Below are positions 55,998 to 64,000 of a stretch of 64,000 bases of DNA, one piece after another. The first letter of the stretch is position 1; every line of letters begins with the position of its first letter. The DNA lies in assembly GCA_964448675.1 (NCBI GenBank), contig CAYUZU010000026.1, positions 1-64,000 on the forward strand, written 5' to 3'. Made by a program: the position numbers and the translations under genes. The notes beneath the pieces were generated by a model that ran no database searches, had not been told where the DNA came from, and saw only the letters and a program-made list of their open reading frames with translations. This DNA is from CAYUZU01 sp964448675 (GTDB taxonomy: Bacteria; Planctomycetota; Phycisphaerae; UBA1845; Fen-1342).

Positions 55998-56717
55998 TCA
56001 GGCGCGGCGCGCGGGCGCCGTGGCCGGTCTGATCACCAGCAGGTTCGCATCATAGGTCAGTACGCCGAGCAGAATCGCATTGATCACGCGGTTAATCCCG
56101 ACGGCATAGAGTCCGGTTTCCGACACGGGGTTGGGGTGCAGCGGATCGGCGATCAGCACCTGCCCGGTGCCGACGGGGTATTCGCAAAGCACGACGAAGT
56201 GGCCCACAGGGGCGCCGCGAATGTCGTCGTATTGACTGTTGCCGATCTCGCGCGGGCTGCGGTACAGAAAGGTGGCGCTGAGCCCCGTGATGATGGGGTG
56301 GCCGCGACGGAGGTATCGGCGCAGCACATCGCCGATGAGGTCTTCAAAGCGGATCACGCCGCCGAGGCGCAGGAATTCAAGGTAGCCCGCCGTAGCGAAC
56401 TGGAGCTTGGGGTCGGGTTTGACACGGGCCTGGGCTTCGAGGCGCTCGGCGAGGTCGGTGCCGCCACTGCCAAACCAGCTCGGGTCGAAGACATGCAGAT
56501 TATACGTGATGATGGTGGCACGATAGCCGCGGCGCAGCGCATGGCAGCCGAGGAAGACGGCGAGCGTGCCGCCGGCTTCCAGCATGCGAACTTCATCGAG
56601 AAGCTGCTCGAGCGGGAGCTGTTCTCCGAAGTGGCGATAGACGGCGTGCAGGCAGGTCGGCCCGCAGCTCGTGTCATCGGGTTGCGCGAGAATCTCGAAA
56701 GGGTGATCAGTGGCCAC
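55998..56717 (-). CDS. C39-type papain-like cysteine peptidase
   Basis: 239 residues from GTG 56717. Active-site Cys18 in QPDDTSCGPTCLHAV with Gln12 as oxyanion hole, His173 in APVGHFVVL and Asp191 in LIADPLHP form the C39/papain-like triad. TTG 56801 would add 28 residues with no gain. No signal peptide or transporter domain is present, so it is a stand-alone C39 peptidase, unlike bacteriocin exporters. It opens the cassette with the RLAN-RimK and GCS2 genes and may cleave or transfer the peptide they build. The start codon is uncertain. Confidence 0.8.
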   Translation of the reverse strand: MATDHPFEILAQPDDTSCGPTCLHAVYRHFGEQLPLEQLLDEVRMLEAGGTLAVFLGCHALRRGYRATIITYNLHVFDPSWFGSGGTDLAERLEAQARVKPDPKLQFATAGYLEFLRLGGVIRFEDLIGDVLRRYLRRGHPIITGLSATFLYRSPREIGNSQYDDIRGAPVGHFVVLCEYPVGTGQVLIADPLHPNPVSETGLYAVGINRVINAILLGVLTYDANLLVIRPATAPARRA

Positions 56718-56822
56718 GTCTGGCGAATCCGGAAAAGGGCGACCGACAACCGCGGCGTGTCGCAGTCGCGGCGGCGGAATTGTACCGCAGCCGGACCGCA
56801 AGGGAATCGGCGACGGGGGTTT

Positions 56823-57824
56823 TCAATCTTCGAGCAGCAGCAGCGGCGACTCGCGCCTGGGGCGGTACTTTTCGACGAGCTCGCGGAGCTTGGGCTGGTC
56901 GGGGTCGAGCTCGAGGCTGCGGTGCCAGCTTTCGACAGCCCGGTCACGCAGGGCGACCTGCGCCGGGTCGTCCAGGTAACGCGTCATGAGGACAACACCG
57001 ACGCCGGCATGGGCCGCCGCGTTCTTGCTGTTACAGGTGATCGCCCGGCGATAGGCGGCCTCGGCAGCATCGTAATCCCCTTCGCGCCAGAGGCAGTAAC
57101 CGAGGCGCTCGTGAGCGGAAGACAGGTCGGGGGCCATCTCGATGGCGTTGTTCAGTGCGCGGCGGGCGGTTTCCCAGCGCTCCTGGTTCAGGTAGACGGT
57201 GGCGAGGTTGACCAGCACGACCGGCTGGGCATCGTTGCACTCGAGTGATTCCTTGTACGCCTTGATCGCTTCGTACGCGCGGCCTTGCGTCGCGAGGGCA
57301 GCCCCCAGGTTGCTGCGAATGTGGGCGTTGTCGGGGCGCAGCGTTACGGCCGCGCGATATTGCTCAACAGCCTGCTCGAGAGCACCCGTCTGATGGTAAC
57401 ACGTGGCCAGACGGTACCGGAGATCGAAGTCGCGCGGTGCCAACTCTACGGCCAGCAGGTAGGCGCGGATCGCCTGGGTCAGCTTGTCCAGCAGGCGATA
57501 AACCTCGCCGAGCTCGAAGATGGGTTCGACCTGCGTCGGGTCGAGGCGAACGGCTTCCTGGAGCGCTTCGGCCGCCGCTTCCCAATCGCCGCTCTCTTTC
57601 TGCGCGATGCCGAGCTTGTAATGGGCAGCGGCATACGTCGGGTCGAGCCGGACGGCTTCACGGAACTCCGCGAGCGCAGCCGAGAGTTGCTCGTCGCGCA
57701 GCGCTGCCTCGCCACGATCGAGCCGCCAAGCGGCGAGGTCACGCTGAATCGTGCAGCCGGCGCTGAGCACACCGACAAGTACGACCCCCGCCAGCAATTG
57801 AAGCTTCTGATTCCGCTTCCCCAT
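56823..57824 (-). CDS. TPR-repeat lipoprotein
   Basis: 333 residues. Lipobox LSAGC after GVVLVGV (about residues 15-25). Seven to eight tetratricopeptide repeats follow (pattern W-x2-LG-x2-Y-x8-A-x3-F/Y), for example AAHYKLGIAQKESGDWEAA and DLRYRLATCYHQTGALEQA. The repeats likely scaffold protein partners in the periplasm. The start MGKRNQKLQ is chosen because it begins the signal. 105 bases separate it from the C39 gene. Confidence 0.85.
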   Translation of the reverse strand: MGKRNQKLQLLAGVVLVGVLSAGCTIQRDLAAWRLDRGEAALRDEQLSAALAEFREAVRLDPTYAAAHYKLGIAQKESGDWEAAAEALQEAVRLDPTQVEPIFELGEVYRLLDKLTQAIRAYLLAVELAPRDFDLRYRLATCYHQTGALEQAVEQYRAAVTLRPDNAHIRSNLGAALATQGRAYEAIKAYKESLECNDAQPVVLVNLATVYLNQERWETARRALNNAIEMAPDLSSAHERLGYCLWREGDYDAAEAAYRRAITCNSKNAAAHAGVGVVLMTRYLDDPAQVALRDRAVESWHRSLELDPDQPKLRELVEKYRPRRESPLLLLED

Positions 57825-57946
57825 CGTCCACTGCCAGACAATGCCGAGACACAGGCCGCCCGACCGCACCGGCGGCAAAACGCATCTTGTACCAGCGCCG
57901 CGCGGTCAACGTCAACGCGACCCGCCGGCGGATGCCATACCACTCA

Positions 57947-60301
57947 TTATCGGCCGTTTTCGGCCTCGCTTGAGGGCTTCTCGGCGGGCGACCACTTGCG
58001 GACGTAGCTGTCGGCGAATCGTCGCACGAGATCGTCGGGGTCGTTCTTCGCCAGGCCCGCCATGCGATCGGCCAACGACGCGCCCTGCCGCGCCAACAGC
58101 CGGGCCGCCATCAGCCGCACCAGCCAGTGGCGGTGTTCCAGGCACTGTTCGACGCCGGCGACCATGGCATCGCTGAGCCCCATGATCTGGAGGGCCTCGA
58201 GCGTGCGCACGCGCGACTCCCACGAGTCACTCGAGAGGAGGGTCTGCAGGGCCTCCTCCATGCGGTCGGCCGGTACGCGCGTCGGCGTGTACTCGAGACG
58301 TTGCAGCGCGGCCCGCTGGTGCTCCCCGACCAGTTCGGCCATGACCTCCAGCCCCCAGAACCGCCGGCTGCGGGCGTCGCTCGCCACCGCCCCGAACAGG
58401 CCGCGCAGGGCGTCACGGCCGGTCGCCATGGGGACGCGATTGAAGTACAGCGGGCGGACGGCGACACCACCGGGACTGAGCAGCCACCGCTCGGCTCCCG
58501 CGCGCACCGCGTCGAGCAGCGCCCTCACCTGGATGCGCTGCAGCTTCTGCGGGGTGGCGCGGGCGACGCGGCGTGGCGGGCCGACGTCGAGGGTGCGTTC
58601 GACGCTGACGGACTCGGTCGGGTAGAGCGCCTGGGCCCGGTCGACATTGACGGTCATCAGGGCGGGATAGGCGCGCTCGCGGTCGCCCTCCATTTTGAAT
58701 GAAAGCACGAAGACGGGATTCACCATACCGTCCGGGCCGAGCGTGATCGGGAAGGGGCCGATGTTCCGCAGCCGGAAGATCGCACGCCACGGGCAGCCGG
58801 GCAGCAGGCTGCGCTCGGGCATGTCGATCTCGACCGCGAGGAAGCGGGACGGATCCTCGTGAAACTCGAGGATTCGCTGGTCAAACGACGACCAGGCTTT
58901 CCGCAAGGCCGCCCGCGCGGCGGTTACGCGCGCCGGCCGCGTGGTCGGTTGCGTCGTGGGCTGGGTCGTGGGCTGGGTCGTCGCGGCGTACCAAGGCAGA
59001 CTGGCGAGCAGGTCGGCCGCGGGCCCGCGGCCAACGAAGGCATCGAGTGCGTCGATCACGGCCCGGGCGGCGGCTTCGTCCCCCTGCTCGCTGAGCACCT
59101 GGGCGAGCTTGTAGGCGGCGAAGGGATCTTCGCTGGCGATCGGACGCAGCGTGCGAATCGCGGCGTCGAGGTCGAGGTTCAGCGCCTGGGCCCAGCCCAG
59201 CACGCGTCGGGCAAAGGTATCGTCCGGCGTCCGTTCGGCGGCCCCCCGCGCCAGCATCAGGGCGCGGTCGGGTTGCTGATCGATGGTGCAGTAGAACCAG
59301 GCCGCCTGGGCAATCTCGTTGGTCGGCCAGTCAGCGGGGTCGCGCAACTCGGCGAAACGCTCGCCGAGCTGCCGCGCTACATTGTCGCCCAGCCCGGAGG
59401 CGTTCTTCTCCAGCAGGTAGTACAGATACAAACCGGCCTCGGCCGCATGCCGCGGGTCGGCGTAAACGGCCTGGCGGGCGAGGTGAATCGCCTCGTCGAG
59501 GTTTCCGGACGCAAAGGCGTGCCGCGCCAGCGCCAGCACGAAGTCTCCGGGCAAGGGACCGCGGCCGGCGGCCTTGTGGATGGACAGGCCATAGTTATAG
59601 AGCTGATCGGCTTCGGCGGTCAGGCCGTGCTGGTCGAGCAAGGAAGCGGCCTGCCATACCGTGGCAATCGAGAACGGGGCGAGTGCGAGCACGTTCAACG
59701 TCGCGGCCAGGCGGCGCCCCGGCGGCGCGTCATCCGGCAGCGTCTCGAGTGCGAGGACGTTGGCGGCCAGGTTGGCGGGCGCCCGGGCGAGCGCGCACTC
59801 GATGTGCTCGCGCGCCGCGGCCCGATCAAACTGCTCGAGCGCGAGACGGGCCCGCGCGACGTGAATCATGGCGTGCAGCGGGTCGGGCCGCTCGCTGGTG
59901 GCGAGCTCGTCGAGCCACGCGCGGCGCTGCTCGATGGTCTGGCGCTGGCGCAGCTGGACATCGAGCCAGCGCTGAAACCCGCCCTCGTGCACCGGGTCGG
60001 AACGCACGAGCCCGTCGAGCGCGGCGGCCGCGGCGGCGTCATCGCCGGCCAGGACCGCCAGCTCGTACAGCCAGGCGTGGGCGTCGGCGTTGTCCGGGGC
60101 GAGGCGGACGGCGGCTTCGAGCAGGCACCGGACGTGTGCCACGTCGGCGGGCGTCTGGCGGCCGCGCTGTTGCAGGCCGTAATCGCGGGCCAGGTCGACC
60201 AGCAGGTCAGCGGTGCCGCGCGGCCGGATCGTCGCGGCGTCCGCCGGCACCATCACCCACAAGCACCCACAAAGCACGCACAACCGCGCCAGACAAGACA
60301 T
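57947..60301 (-). CDS. Large exported protein with TPR-like and HEAT-like regions
   Basis: 784 residues. Signal peptide (LARLCVLCGCLWVMVPADA), TPR-like helical repeats to about residue 400, a TTQPTTQPTTQPTTRPA linker (near 425-445), then a beta-rich domain (about 450-600) and C-terminal HEAT-like helices (ALQIMGLSDAMVAGVEQCLEHRHWLVRLMAARLL). ATG 60301 has GGAGG five bases before it and removes 95 shadow residues. No catalytic motif is seen. Probably a periplasmic scaffold. Confidence 0.7.
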   Translation of the reverse strand: MSCLARLCVLCGCLWVMVPADAATIRPRGTADLLVDLARDYGLQQRGRQTPADVAHVRCLLEAAVRLAPDNADAHAWLYELAVLAGDDAAAAAALDGLVRSDPVHEGGFQRWLDVQLRQRQTIEQRRAWLDELATSERPDPLHAMIHVARARLALEQFDRAAAREHIECALARAPANLAANVLALETLPDDAPPGRRLAATLNVLALAPFSIATVWQAASLLDQHGLTAEADQLYNYGLSIHKAAGRGPLPGDFVLALARHAFASGNLDEAIHLARQAVYADPRHAAEAGLYLYYLLEKNASGLGDNVARQLGERFAELRDPADWPTNEIAQAAWFYCTIDQQPDRALMLARGAAERTPDDTFARRVLGWAQALNLDLDAAIRTLRPIASEDPFAAYKLAQVLSEQGDEAAARAVIDALDAFVGRGPAADLLASLPWYAATTQPTTQPTTQPTTRPARVTAARAALRKAWSSFDQRILEFHEDPSRFLAVEIDMPERSLLPGCPWRAIFRLRNIGPFPITLGPDGMVNPVFVLSFKMEGDRERAYPALMTVNVDRAQALYPTESVSVERTLDVGPPRRVARATPQKLQRIQVRALLDAVRAGAERWLLSPGGVAVRPLYFNRVPMATGRDALRGLFGAVASDARSRRFWGLEVMAELVGEHQRAALQRLEYTPTRVPADRMEEALQTLLSSDSWESRVRTLEALQIMGLSDAMVAGVEQCLEHRHWLVRLMAARLLARQGASLADRMAGLAKNDPDDLVRRFADSYVRKWSPAEKPSSEAENGR

Positions 60302-60516
60302 GGTCACCTCCATGATGGGGATCGGCGAAGCCGTCATGATAACGGGCCGCGACGAAGAATGAAGGATCGCGCGGGGTGAATTGGACCGCCAGCGACGAAG
60401 CGACGGCGCGACGAAGGATGATGCCAAACGCGGCGCCCGGGCCGTGGCAGCGCAAGGCAACGCCCGCGCTGCTCGCGGGAGACAGCTGCGGGCGTGGTCG
60501 TGTCTTCGGTATGGGC

Positions 60517-61677
60517 CTAGCGCCAGTCCCACTCGTCGGGCAGACCGAGCATCTGCTCCCACTCGTTTAGACAGTCCTCGGTCCACGGGGCGTTGGTCGC
60601 GACCGCATGCAGCAAATCGTCGAAGTCCTGCACCAGTCGGACCTGCAGCGCCGGCGACGTCGCCTGGGCCGTTGGTGTTCCCGGCGGCGGCATCGCGCCT
60701 TCGGCCACGGCGAGCAGCCCCTCGATGCGGTCGAACACCCGAATCAGCCGGCCCAGCGGCGAGTCGTTCGTCCAGAAGCTCACGAAGCTGGCCCCCGGGT
60801 TGCCGGGCATGGTGAACGCCTCGAAGCTCGCGGCCATCTCGACGTTGTCGCCCTCGCCCTGGCGAGCCGCCTCGGCGGCGGCGAGACGTTCCGCCTCCCG
60901 CTCCGCGGCCCAGCGGCGCAGCTCAGCTTCTTCAGCAGCCAGGCGCGCCTCTTCGGCCAGGGCACGGGCCTTTTCGGCTTCCTCCTCGCGGGCGGCGAGA
61001 ACCGAGATCTGCCGGAGCTGGTCGCGGGCCTCGGCCAGGTTCGGGTTGGCTTCGAGCGCCAACTCGAGCGACTGCGCGGCGCCGGCATAATGGCCCGCCT
61101 CGGCCTGCACGACCGCGACGTTGTAATGCGCGTCGGCCGGACCAACTGCCACCTCGAACGCTTCGTAGGCCTCGTCGTACTTGGCCTGCCGCGCCAGCAC
61201 CAGGGCGTAGTTCATCTGCGCCCGGCGGAACTCCGGCTCAATCTGCAGCGCGCGAAGGAAATGCTCTTCGGCCTCGGCGTACTTCTGCTCCAGGTAGAGG
61301 CTGAAACCGAGGTTGTTGTGCAGGTAGGCCAGGCCCGGATGCCGCACGAGGGCGCGGCGGAACTGCGACGTCGCCCCTTCGTGCTCGCCCAGCTTGTTGA
61401 GCGTGACGCCCAGACGGTTGCGCACGGCGACCGACTGCGGCTGGAGTTCGAGCGACTGCTGATACTGCTCGACCGCGCGCTCGAGGTCGCCACGACGCTC
61501 GCAGAGTTCGCCATAGGCCGCGTGTGTGGCGGCATTGAGCTGCGGTGCCATGTTGGCCTTGTGGGTCGGCAACGCCCCGGGCGCGCTGTAGCGCTCCTCG
61601 GTGGTGGTGCACGCCACGATCACGACGCAGGTCACAATCGCGCCAATGGCGCAGATTCGCCGGGTTACGGTGCTCAC
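60517..61677 (-). CDS. TPR-repeat lipoprotein with helical extension
   Basis: 386 residues from GTG 61677 (CAGGAG seven bases upstream). Lipobox-like VVIVAC. Five or six TPR units (LNAATHAAYGELCERRGDLERA, LHNNLGFSLYLEQKYAEAE) occupy the first 220 residues. Then comes a 60-residue Ala/Glu/Arg coiled coil and a C-terminal globular segment of about 100 residues. Same layout of repeats as the next TPR gene but no obvious recent duplication. Unknown partner. Confidence 0.8.
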   Translation of the reverse strand: MSTVTRRICAIGAIVTCVVIVACTTTEERYSAPGALPTHKANMAPQLNAATHAAYGELCERRGDLERAVEQYQQSLELQPQSVAVRNRLGVTLNKLGEHEGATSQFRRALVRHPGLAYLHNNLGFSLYLEQKYAEAEEHFLRALQIEPEFRRAQMNYALVLARQAKYDEAYEAFEVAVGPADAHYNVAVVQAEAGHYAGAAQSLELALEANPNLAEARDQLRQISVLAAREEEAEKARALAEEARLAAEEAELRRWAAEREAERLAAAEAARQGEGDNVEMAASFEAFTMPGNPGASFVSFWTNDSPLGRLIRVFDRIEGLLAVAEGAMPPPGTPTAQATSPALQVRLVQDFDDLLHAVATNAPWTEDCLNEWEQMLGLPDEWDWR

Positions 61678-61699
61678 GTTCGCACTCCTGTGAGACGGT

Positions 61700-62215
61700 C
61701 TAGGGACGCGGGCTGCCCCCGCCGATCATCATGCCGCCCTCGCCTTGGGCCTTGGGCTTGTAGGTGGCTTCGTTGGCCTTGATGAGGATGGCCTGCTTGG
61801 CATCCATACCGCGGCCGCCGGGCAACTCATGGTTCAGAACCTCGGCCTGGGTGTCGACACCACGCTGCGCGAGGAAAGAGATCACGATATCGGTCCGCTG
61901 CTCGAGCAGATCCTCGTCCGTCGAGTACGAGTTGAACCGCACCGCACCGCCGTACAGCTCGATCAGGCCGGCAATGCGCTCGAGGCGTTCCTCGCCCAGC
62001 GAGTTGAGCATGGCGCGGTTGGGGACGAAGTGGATGTCCGAGATGCTCATGTCGATGAGCAGCGCGTTGTCCATCATGTGGCTCAGCGTGTCCTGCAGGT
62101 CGGCCGTCTCTTCGGCCACGCCGTGCGGCGGCGCGTTCAGACGCGGCACCGCCGCTTGCTGGCAGGCGGCGCAGAGCACGGCGAGGACAGCAGTGCCGAG
62201 AAGAAGGCGGTTCAT
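61700..62215 (-). CDS. OmpA-like lipoprotein
   Basis: 171 residues. Lipobox AVLCAAC. The C-terminal 110 residues match an OmpA/MotB peptidoglycan-binding fold pattern (DIHFVPNRAMLNSLGEERLE, RFNSYSTDEDLLEQRTDIVISFLAQRGVD), although the canonical acidic/Arg pair is not exact. AGGAG is seven bases before ATG 62215. Tail is Gly-rich. It opens the minus-strand run of envelope genes. Confidence 0.75.
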   Translation of the reverse strand: MNRLLLGTAVLAVLCAACQQAAVPRLNAPPHGVAEETADLQDTLSHMMDNALLIDMSISDIHFVPNRAMLNSLGEERLERIAGLIELYGGAVRFNSYSTDEDLLEQRTDIVISFLAQRGVDTQAEVLNHELPGGRGMDAKQAILIKANEATYKPKAQGEGGMMIGGGSPRP

Positions 62216-62389
62216 TTCGCTCACTCCTGTGTGTCGGCAGTCACCCGGCGCCCGCCGTGACCAACGAGCCGCCGGCGGCGCAGGGGTCGTTACCCATAAA
62301 ATCGGCCGAGTGCCCGTGGGCCTGAAGCAGGAGTTGTGTATCGTGCGCGGTATCGAATGGCCGCACAGGGCGTCGCCGGGCGCACTCCG

Positions 62390-62407
62390 CGTCCGCCCGG
62401 GCGGACG
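62390..62407. promoter_or_regulatory. 18-bp perfect GC palindrome in the divergent intergenic region
   Basis: CGTCCGCCCGGGCGGACG, self-complementary over its full length, about 46 bases before the plus-strand ATG at 62453 and 33 bases before its -10-like box. It could be an operator shared with the OmpA-like gene on the other strand. Confidence 0.35.
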
Positions 62408-62439
62408 GCCCTCGCATAACACGCCGCCGCATGTCGCGT

Positions 62440-62445
62440 TACAAT
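62440..62445 (+). promoter_or_regulatory. -10-like box close to the AsmA-like start codon
   Basis: TACAAT ends seven bases before ATG 62453, so a transcript from it would be nearly leaderless. No -35 or Shine-Dalgarno is clear. Confidence 0.35.
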
Positions 62446-62452
62446 CGCCGCC

Positions 62453-64000
62453 ATGCCGCGCGCCCGCGTCATTGCGCTCGCCCTGCTCGCCCTGGTGACC
62501 TATGGCACGCTCCTGGTCACCGGTGGCTACGCCTGGTATTGGCGGAGCGACGCCTACCGCGAGTATTGCGCGAAGGTGCTGAGCGAGAGCCTTCAGATGG
62601 ACTGCGACATCGGCCAGGTGCTGCCGCTGTCGCACACCTCGTTCGCCTTTCGCGACATCCGCGTCTGGCTGCCCGAGCGGCGTGACCTGGCCGCCGCCTG
62701 CGACCGCGCCGCCCTGACCTACACCCCCACCACCGCCAACCCGGATGCGTACGAGATCGCGCTCACCGGCGGTCGGTCGGAAATCTCGGCCCGCACCTGG
62801 CTGCGGGAGGACTACCGGTTCGTGGTCGATTCCGGCCTGCGACCGGGCTTCGACCCGGACGGCCCCCGCCGGGTTACTTTCCGCGGGATGGACCTGACGC
62901 TGCTGCGCGAGGGTTTCCAGGCCCGGTTTGAAGGGGCGGCCGGTGAGATCTCATTCGTCGACCCGCAGCGGGGCTACGCGCAGGTGGTGTGTGACCGGTT
63001 CAATGGGCACACGCCCGGGCAGCCGGTGACGCTGGAGGTCGTCTTCTCGCCGCGGGCCAACGGCGTGCAGCTCGATCTTGTGGAGCTCGGTGTGCCCGAC
63101 ATGCCGATCAACGTCGTCGGGCTGGCCGACGTCACGGGGCTGAAGCTGCGCTCCGGCTCGTTTCGCGGGGCCCTGAGCTACGGCGAAGAGGCCGGGCAGC
63201 GGCGTGTGCTGGTCAGCGGCCACCTCTACGACGTCGACCTGGCCGAGCTGACGAGCGGGCTGCTCGCGCGGGCCTGGCACGGCGGCGTCCCCGAGCTCGA
63301 ACTGCGCGAGCTGCGGCTGACCAATGGGCACCCGACGCGGATCGCCTTGCGCGGGCTGCTCGAGGGCGTCGCGCTGGGCGATGTGCTGGCCCCGTGGGGC
63401 CTGGCGGAGGTCGGGGCGGAACTGCTGCTGCGGGTGCGTGCACTCGAGCTGTCCGAGGCCGGCATCGAGCGCCTCATCCTAGCGGGCGTATGCGATGGGG
63501 TCTCCCTGGCGGAGGTCTCGGACGCGCTGGGCTGGGGGCAGATCACCGGCACCGCCCGGCTAGCGATTGACGACCTGACGATCGTGAACAACGAACTGGT
63601 CTCGCTCGACGCCCGTATCGAGACGCAGCCGATGGCGGGCGACGCGGACTACATCGAACGGGTGCTGCTGTCGGAGATTCTCAGCCGGACGCTGGGGATC
63701 GGACTGCCGGGCTTCTTGCCGGGACGCCTGCCGTATGCCGGCCTGGGCGTGCGGCTCGAAGTCCGGGACGAGCTGCTGTATGTCTTTGGCACGCACGGGC
63801 CGGGCGACAAGACGATATTGACGGCGCGGGTCGCCGGACAGGAGATCCCCCTGGTGTTCGAGCCGGAGGAGCCGATCGACCTGGCGCCATTGCTCGAGCC
63901 GTATCGCGAGCAGGTGGTGCGGCACCTGGCCGAGCGGCTGCGGCAATTCGAACCGGCGGACGCATGGCATCTGTTGCAGCGGCCACAGCCGGAGCCAACG
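62453..64000 (+). CDS. Large membrane-anchored AsmA/DUF3971-like protein (3'-truncated)
   Basis: At least 516 codons, open to the end of the window with no stop. An N-terminal membrane helix (RVIALALLALVTYGTLLVTGGY) is followed by extended beta-rich sequence of the AsmA/YhdP kind: short strands with repeated hydrophobic-Gly patterns, such as ALTGGRSEISARTW and GLADVTGLKLRSGSF, and later AHLDDLTIVNNELVSL-like segments. AsmA-like proteins carry lipids between membranes in Gram-negative bacteria. The family is assigned by general character only; the full gene lies beyond the window. Confidence 0.65.
   Translation, partial: MPRARVIALALLALVTYGTLLVTGGYAWYWRSDAYREYCAKVLSESLQMDCDIGQVLPLSHTSFAFRDIRVWLPERRDLAAACDRAALTYTPTTANPDAYEIALTGGRSEISARTWLREDYRFVVDSGLRPGFDPDGPRRVTFRGMDLTLLREGFQARFEGAAGEISFVDPQRGYAQVVCDRFNGHTPGQPVTLEVVFSPRANGVQLDLVELGVPDMPINVVGLADVTGLKLRSGSFRGALSYGEEAGQRRVLVSGHLYDVDLAELTSGLLARAWHGGVPELELRELRLTNGHPTRIALRGLLEGVALGDVLAPWGLAEVGAELLLRVRALELSEAGIERLILAGVCDGVSLAEVSDALGWGQITGTARLAIDDLTIVNNELVSLDARIETQPMAGDADYIERVLLSEILSRTLGIGLPGFLPGRLPYAGLGVRLEVRDELLYVFGTHGPGDKTILTARVAGQEIPLVFEPEEPIDLAPLLEPYREQVVRHLAERLRQFEPADAWHLLQRPQPEPT

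Noticed and set aside
58930..58985. Tandem DNA repeat resembling a small repeat array
   Set aside because: It is the coding sequence of a Thr-Gln-Pro-Thr linker, in frame, not a CRISPR or intergenic repeat.

Overview
The window is a high-GC (about two-thirds G+C by eye), gene-dense bacterial chromosome segment. The likely source is a member of the Planctomycetota, possibly a Phycisphaerae-like lineage. That is inference from the protein content: a DUF1571 exported protein, a PEP-CTERM protein, a golvesin/dockerin serine hydrolase, a sigma factor with a long non-standard N-terminus, several Thr-Gln-Pro-Thr linkers and many lipoproteins. No 16S gene or other phylogenetic marker RNA is present. 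I found no tRNA, rRNA, CRISPR array, IS element or prophage.

Layout. 1-6014: the 3' part of rpoC, then a convergent sigma-54 response regulator, then the ribosome GTPase gene obg. 6439-19046: a surface-glycan block with a nucleotide-sugar dehydrogenase, a GDP-mannose 3,5-epimerase-like enzyme, a B12/radical-SAM/methyltransferase fusion, two more methyltransferases, an exported transglutaminase-like protein, a glycosyltransferase split by five tandem repeats, and a secreted serine hydrolase with dockerin. 19072-25646: phosphatidylethanolamine synthesis (psd, pssA) with a HAD phosphatase, NAD kinase, a DUF418 membrane protein and an sdpR/sdpI-like pair. 25647-26525 is 879 bases with no convincing gene.

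26526-38700: propionyl-CoA synthetase, a PhyH dioxygenase, DUF1571, an exported PIMT overlapping a polytopic spermidine-synthase-like gene, CvpA, a sugar isomerase-like protein, a small zincin, SppA, a TrpG/PabA amidotransferase and a lipoprotein. 38788-49717: ThiF/MoeB with a membrane partner, two large exported unknown proteins, ClpS, RibBA (with a substituted metal-ligand histidine), a PEP-CTERM protein, an AraC regulator and a lipoprotein.

50042-62215 is one long minus-strand run. It holds four envelope/TPR/OmpA-like lipoprotein or exported genes, then a tight three-gene amidoligase cassette (C39-type peptidase, RLAN-RimK ATP-grasp ligase, GCS2-type ligase), an MltA lytic transglycosylase and an unusual sigma-70 factor. 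62453-64000 is the 5' part of a large membrane-anchored AsmA-like gene that runs off the window.

The best candidates for less-described biology are the amidoligase cassette (53281-56717), the glycan block with its interrupted glycosyltransferase (8976-17346), and the sigma factor with three HTH-like segments ahead of sigma region 1.2 (50042-51724). Start codons were moved from the longest open frame wherever a Shine-Dalgarno match or family N-terminus supported a later start. Functions are assigned from motifs read by eye; no database search was run.
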